The position numbers were made by a program, and so were the translations under genes. The notes below the pieces were generated by a model that was not told the origin of the DNA, did no database searches, and was given only the letters and a program-made list of their open reading frames with translations. A stretch of 64,000 nt of DNA from an uncultured Roseovarius sp. (lineage in GTDB: Bacteria; Pseudomonadota; Alphaproteobacteria; Rhodobacterales; Rhodobacteraceae). The number at the start of each line of letters is the position of its first letter. Position 1 is the stretch's first letter. The stretch lies in contig NZ_CANLER010000002.1 of NCBI RefSeq assembly GCF_947489715.1, forward strand, positions 639,597 through 703,596, in the 5' to 3' direction. Positions 60,254 to 64,000 of this stretch are shown piece after piece.

Positions 60254-60814
60254 ATGGCTGAGCAGAATAACGACGATTTTCTGGACGACATCGAACAGGC
60301 GATGGCCGAGGAACTGGAAACGGAAACAGCTGAAATCACGGACGAAGCCGCCGAAATCGACGCGTTGCGCGCCGAACGTGACGCGCTTCAGGATAAATTC
60401 ATGCGCGCGCTGGCCGACGCTGAAAATGCACGCAAACGTTCCGACAAGGACCGGCTTGAAGCGGCCAATTATGGCGGCTCGAAACTGGCCCGCGATATGC
60501 TGCCTGTCTTTGACAACATGAAACGTGCCCTCGAATCAGTTACCGAAGAACAGCGCGCCGCGGCACCTGCGTTTTTCGAAGGGATCGAACTGACGATGCG
60601 CGAGTTGCTGAACGTCTTTTCCAAGCACGGCATCCGCCTGATCTCGCCCCAGGTTGGCGATCGCTTCGATCCGCAGGAACACGAAGCCATGTTCGAGGCT
60701 CCGCTGCCCGGCACCAAGGCAGGAGAGATCATTCAGATTTCCGCCGAAGGTTTCATGCTGCATGACCGTATCCTGCGCCCGGCGCAGGTTGGTGTGTCGT
60801 CGATGCGGGATTGA
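60254..60814 (+). CDS. grpE: Nucleotide exchange factor GrpE
   Basis: 186 aa. Exchanges ADP on DnaK. N-terminal acidic coiled coil (about 20-85), conserved ENARKRSDKDR and MLPVFDNMKRAL, and C-terminal beta domain with RFDPQEHEAMFE. ATG 60254 with AGAGGTGAAA upstream; in-frame GTG at 60245 less likely. Co-transcribed with hrcA. Confidence 0.97.
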   Translation: MAEQNNDDFLDDIEQAMAEELETETAEITDEAAEIDALRAERDALQDKFMRALADAENARKRSDKDRLEAANYGGSKLARDMLPVFDNMKRALESVTEEQRAAAPAFFEGIELTMRELLNVFSKHGIRLISPQVGDRFDPQEHEAMFEAPLPGTKAGEIIQISAEGFMLHDRILRPAQVGVSSMRD

Positions 60815-60820
60815 TCGCAC

Positions 60821-62785
60821 CTAGCGCGGCACTCGGTCGGTCATCATCCGGTCGACCACCTGGACATCGCCTTCAAACGCCTCGAGCCGTTGTTCGATCA
60901 CAAAGTGATCCGGCGCGCCACGCATCCGCGTGGTCACCTTGCTGCTGACTTCCCAATCGTCGCGGCCAAGTGACCGGGTCCAGATAATCTCAACCGCGGC
61001 GCTGGCCGGATCATCCGGCGCAATGCTCCAGGTTTCGGACACGGTGCTGTCTGTAATTAATCCGTTTTCCAGATCTTTCTGCTGCCCGTGATCGCCAAAA
61101 ATCTCCAGTACCGTTCGACCCGTTTCAGAATCTTCGCGCCATTCCTTGCGCTCCGTGCCGGGTTTCAGCTGTTCATAGGCGCGCGTCTCCATTGCCACCG
61201 GCGGATCAAAGGCGCATTCTTCTGCCTTGTTCACATCCAGCCAGGGCAAAGTGATGGCGCCGCCGCTTACCGTCAGCGCCGCATTCTGCCCTTCGGGCCA
61301 GCAATAGGGCCAATAGCTTGAGGCTATCGCAACGCGCAAACGGTGCCCCTCGGGCAGGTGATAGGCCGTCTGATCCAAAGTGACCGAAATATCATATATT
61401 TCGCCTGGCTTCAGGTCTATGTGCGCCTCGAACCCATCCCGATGCCGCAAATTCAGCAAACCCATCGTGATCAGCGTCGATGTTCCGTCTGGTCGCAGAT
61501 CACACAGCCGCACAATCATCTGCGCCCGAGGTTTATCCGCCGCGACTTTCACGTCAACTCGCGGGGCGCCCAGCATGTCCTGGCCAACCGTCAGCGGAGG
61601 GCTGTCAAAACACAGCGATAGCGCGTCATCATGGGTCTGATCATCGGGTAATTCACCGGGGCCAAAGCCAAAGGGAAAGAACTCTCCGCTGTTCTGACCG
61701 CAGGCCAGATCAGTCTCGATCATTGCCGAAAACACTTCTGCCTGCCCCAAAACACCATCACCGAATTCAAGCGTTTCCTGAATGGTACATCCCTCTGGCC
61801 CGGCTGGTAGCGCAACCCACCGTCCGGGACGAAAATCAAGCGATGGATCTGGCCGCACGCTGTCCATCACATAAGCCCGGTAGGCGGCATCATCCGCCGC
61901 GCCCGTGTCGATGCCCTTAAGCCAGTGATCCCACCAGCGCAGCGCCTCACCCAGATAGTCAATCGACGGGCCAATCGTACTGATATTGGGGTATTTATGG
62001 CTCCAGGGTCCGGCAATACCCTTCACCGGCCCCTCCAGACCCTCCACCATTGCGGCCATGGCATTGCGATAGCCATCGTGCATCCCGCCCAGCACCAACA
62101 CGGGTGCCTTCAGCGCCTCGAAATCTTCGCAGATCGACCCATGCCGCCAGTAATCATCCCGATCCGCGTGCCGCATCCAGGTGCTCGCCAGGAAAGGTGC
62201 TTTCTCAAGCCGCTCGATCCACATATCGCGCCAGCGGTTATGCCCCACCAGCTTGGGATCAGGCGGCATCGAAAACCACGACGAAACCGTCGCCGCCCAG
62301 CCAATATTCTCGCTCAGTTGGATACCGCCCTTATAGTGGATGTCGTCATGATAGCGGTCGACCGTGGTGCCGATGCTGATCACCGCCTTCAACGGTTCCG
62401 GCGCGCGGGCAGCGATCTGCAGCCCGTTGAACCCGCCCCAGCTGATCCCCTGAATGCCGACATTGCCGCTACACCACGGCTGTGCCGCAATCCAGCTAAT
62501 CACATCCACGCCGTCCCGCAATTCCTCCTCCGAATATTCATCGTCAAAGAGGCCTTCACTATCGCCACATCCCCGCCGATCTACCCGCAAACAGGCATAT
62601 CCCGCCTTGGCGAAATACAGATGCATGCCATGATCGCGTGCCGCAGTGCCGTCGGATTTTCGATAGGGTAAATATTCAAGTATCGCTGGAACAGGCTCTG
62701 ATTCCGCCCCATCCGGCATCCAGGCCCGCGCCGACAGACGCGTGCCGTCGGGCAGCCGGATCCCCATATCCGGGCGGATCTTCAC
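60821..62785 (-). CDS. CocE/NonD family hydrolase (X-Pro dipeptidyl-peptidase-like)
   Basis: 654 aa. Alpha/beta hydrolase with nucleophile Ser115 in QGISWGG, acid Asp in GMHDGYRN and base His in GPWSHKYP; C-terminal jelly-roll domain (about 380-650) of the X-Pro dipeptidyl-peptidase type. Activity could be peptidase or esterase; not decidable here. Starts with GTG at 62785, overlapping the mutS stop by 4 bp (GTGA), so translation is coupled. Same strand as mutS. Confidence 0.88.
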   Translation of the reverse strand: MKIRPDMGIRLPDGTRLSARAWMPDGAESEPVPAILEYLPYRKSDGTAARDHGMHLYFAKAGYACLRVDRRGCGDSEGLFDDEYSEEELRDGVDVISWIAAQPWCSGNVGIQGISWGGFNGLQIAARAPEPLKAVISIGTTVDRYHDDIHYKGGIQLSENIGWAATVSSWFSMPPDPKLVGHNRWRDMWIERLEKAPFLASTWMRHADRDDYWRHGSICEDFEALKAPVLVLGGMHDGYRNAMAAMVEGLEGPVKGIAGPWSHKYPNISTIGPSIDYLGEALRWWDHWLKGIDTGAADDAAYRAYVMDSVRPDPSLDFRPGRWVALPAGPEGCTIQETLEFGDGVLGQAEVFSAMIETDLACGQNSGEFFPFGFGPGELPDDQTHDDALSLCFDSPPLTVGQDMLGAPRVDVKVAADKPRAQMIVRLCDLRPDGTSTLITMGLLNLRHRDGFEAHIDLKPGEIYDISVTLDQTAYHLPEGHRLRVAIASSYWPYCWPEGQNAALTVSGGAITLPWLDVNKAEECAFDPPVAMETRAYEQLKPGTERKEWREDSETGRTVLEIFGDHGQQKDLENGLITDSTVSETWSIAPDDPASAAVEIIWTRSLGRDDWEVSSKVTTRMRGAPDHFVIEQRLEAFEGDVQVVDRMMTDRVPR

Positions 62786-64000
62786 TTCATCAGGTCCTTA
62801 AGCTCGTAAATCAGGTTCAATGCCTCGCGCGCGGTCAGTTCATCGGGCAGAACCTCGGCCAGACGATCTTCAACCTGGGATGATTTGACCGGTGCAGGCG
62901 GTGGCGGCGGCGTGGCGGCAAAAAGTGGCAAATCGTCGATCAGCGCCTTTTGTGCCATCCCGCCTTCACGCTCCCCTTTCTCCAGCGCGTCCAGAACCAC
63001 GCGCGCCCGCGCCACGACCGCGTCAGGCAGCCCGGCCAGCTTGGCCACCTGCACCCCATAAGACCGATCCGCCGCGCCGCGCCGTACTTCGTGCAGAAAA
63101 ATCACCTCGCCGTCATGTTCCTTGACCGCGACCGTCGCATTTTCAACCCGTGCCAACTTGTCGCTCAGGTTGGTCATCTCGTGATAATGCGTGGCGAAAA
63201 GCGCGCGGCAACCGTTCACATCGTGCAGATGCTCCAGCGTGGCCCAGGCGATCGACAGCCCGTCATAGGTGGCCGTCCCGCGCCCGATCTCATCCAGAAT
63301 GACAAGTGCATGATCATCCGCCTGGTTAAGGATCGCGGCGGTTTCGACCATCTCCACCATAAAGGTCGACCGCCCCCGCGCCAGATCGTCCGAGGCCCCG
63401 ACCCGACTGAAAAGCTGGCTGACCAACCCGATATGCGCGGCCCGCGCGGGCACGAAACTCCCCATCTGCGCCAGCAGTGCGATCAGTGCATTCTGCCGCA
63501 AGAAAGTTGATTTACCGGCCATGTTGGGCCCGGTCAGCAGCCAGATATCCGCGCCTTCCCCCAGATCGCTGTCATTGGCGATGAACGGTGCGCCTGATTG
63601 CGCGCGCAGCGCCTGCTCCACCACCGGATGCCGCCCGCCCTCAATCTTCAGCGTGCGACTTTGATCCACTTTTGGCCGGCACCAGCTTTCGCCCGCTGCC
63701 AGATCGGCCAGTGCTGTTGTCAGATCAAACTCGGCCAGGGCCTGCGCCGCCGTCCCAACCTCGGCAGATTTGTCCAGAATGGTGGCTTTCAGGCCGTCAT
63801 AGAGCCGCTTTTCTATTTCGATCGCCCGTCCGCCAGCGTTCAGAATCTTGGTTTCCATCTCGCTCAGCGGTACGGTGGTAAAGCGCACCTGATTGGCGGT
63901 GGTCTGCCGGTGTTTGAAGGTTTCGTTCAGCGGTGCCGACAGCATCTTTTCCGCATGGGTGCTGGTCACTTCGACGAAATATCCCAGCACGTTGTTATGC
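62782..64000 (-). CDS. mutS: DNA mismatch repair protein MutS (5' end beyond window)
   Basis: C-terminal ~406 codons of MutS: ATPase domain with Walker [35 protein letters not shown] (Walker B) and [10 protein letters not shown], and C-terminal HTH/dimerisation region to the stop at 62782. The mismatch-binding N-terminus lies outside the window. Read leftward; CocE-type gene follows with 4-bp overlap. Confidence 0.97.
   Translation of the reverse strand, partial: HNNVLGYFVEVTSTHAEKMLSAPLNETFKHRQTTANQVRFTTVPLSEMETKILNAGGRAIEIEKRLYDGLKATILDKSAEVGTAAQALAEFDLTTALADLAAGESWCRPKVDQSRTLKIEGGRHPVVEQALRAQSGAPFIANDSDLGEGADIWLLTGPNMAGKSTFLRQNALIALLAQMGSFVPARAAHIGLVSQLFSRVGASDDLARGRSTFMVEMVETAAILNQADDHALVILDEIGRGTATYDGLSIAWATLEHLHDVNGCRALFATHYHEMTNLSDKLARVENATVAVKEHDGEVIFLHEVRRGAADRSYGVQVAKLAGLPDAVVARARVVLDALEKGEREGGMAQKALIDDLPLFAATPPPPPAPVKSSQVEDRLAEVLPDELTAREALNLIYELKDLMK

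Overview
The window reads as a chromosomal segment of a marine-type alphaproteobacterium of the family Rhodobacteraceae (Roseobacter group). The evidence is the protein content, a VPLPA-type sorting tail, a FYDLN acidic protein, and a gene order (tim44-mltA-smr, fxsA, secB, dnaQ-coaE-aroE-maf, hemJ, rho, mnmE-mnmG-rsmG-parA-parB, hemW-rdgB-rph, hrcA-grpE) that I recognise as the neighbourhood of the chromosome origin in this family. Genus and species cannot be fixed from the sequence alone.

Layout. 1-9.9 kb: DNA repair (nth, an AraC-MGMT fusion), smpB, an Lrp/LysE pair, accA, a divergent HTH-protein/VWA-lipoprotein pair with two shared inverted-repeat operators, a GntR regulator with its own palindrome, a YgjP-type protease, a FYDLN protein and tRNA-Ala(GGC). 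10-16.7 kb: a Tat-exported berberine-bridge-like flavoenzyme, alkB, dnaK-dnaJ and radC. 16.7-24.8 kb: secA with two downstream envelope genes, a parvulin, argJ and a MutT protein. 25-30.3 kb: a signalling operon of a LuxR-type response regulator, a FIST-domain sensor (NosP-like) and a hybrid histidine kinase (NahK-like), followed by two small exported proteins. 30.3-33.6 kb: hydrolase, ArsR regulator, Tat-exported DM13 protein, hslU. 33.6-42.3 kb is the accessory part: a lamin-tail/Hint protein, a VPLPA-CTERM protein, two tail-collar proteins carrying three collar domains, a Cys-rich Sel1 protein, an O-acyltransferase/SGNH protein and an MFS transporter.

42.3-60.8 kb is the conserved origin region. 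Genes run leftward from maf and rightward from hemJ. The 416 bp between them has an 87% A+T core and several DnaA-box-like 9-mers, so it is my candidate for oriC. Two perfect 16-bp parS sites lie 3.2 and 5.1 kb to its right, one over the mnmG start and one inside the rsmG coding region, immediately before parA-parB. The end of the window holds a CocE/NonD hydrolase overlapping the 3' end of mutS.

The window combines replication and segregation (oriC candidate, parS, ParAB), protein folding and export (DnaK-DnaJ-GrpE-HrcA, HslU, SecA, SecB, parvulin), tRNA and rRNA modification (MnmE, MnmG, RsmG) and repair (Nth, MGMT, AlkB, MutS, RadC). The less familiar systems are the NosP/NahK-like operon, the VWA/HTH pair, and the extracellular collar/Hint/CTERM cassette.
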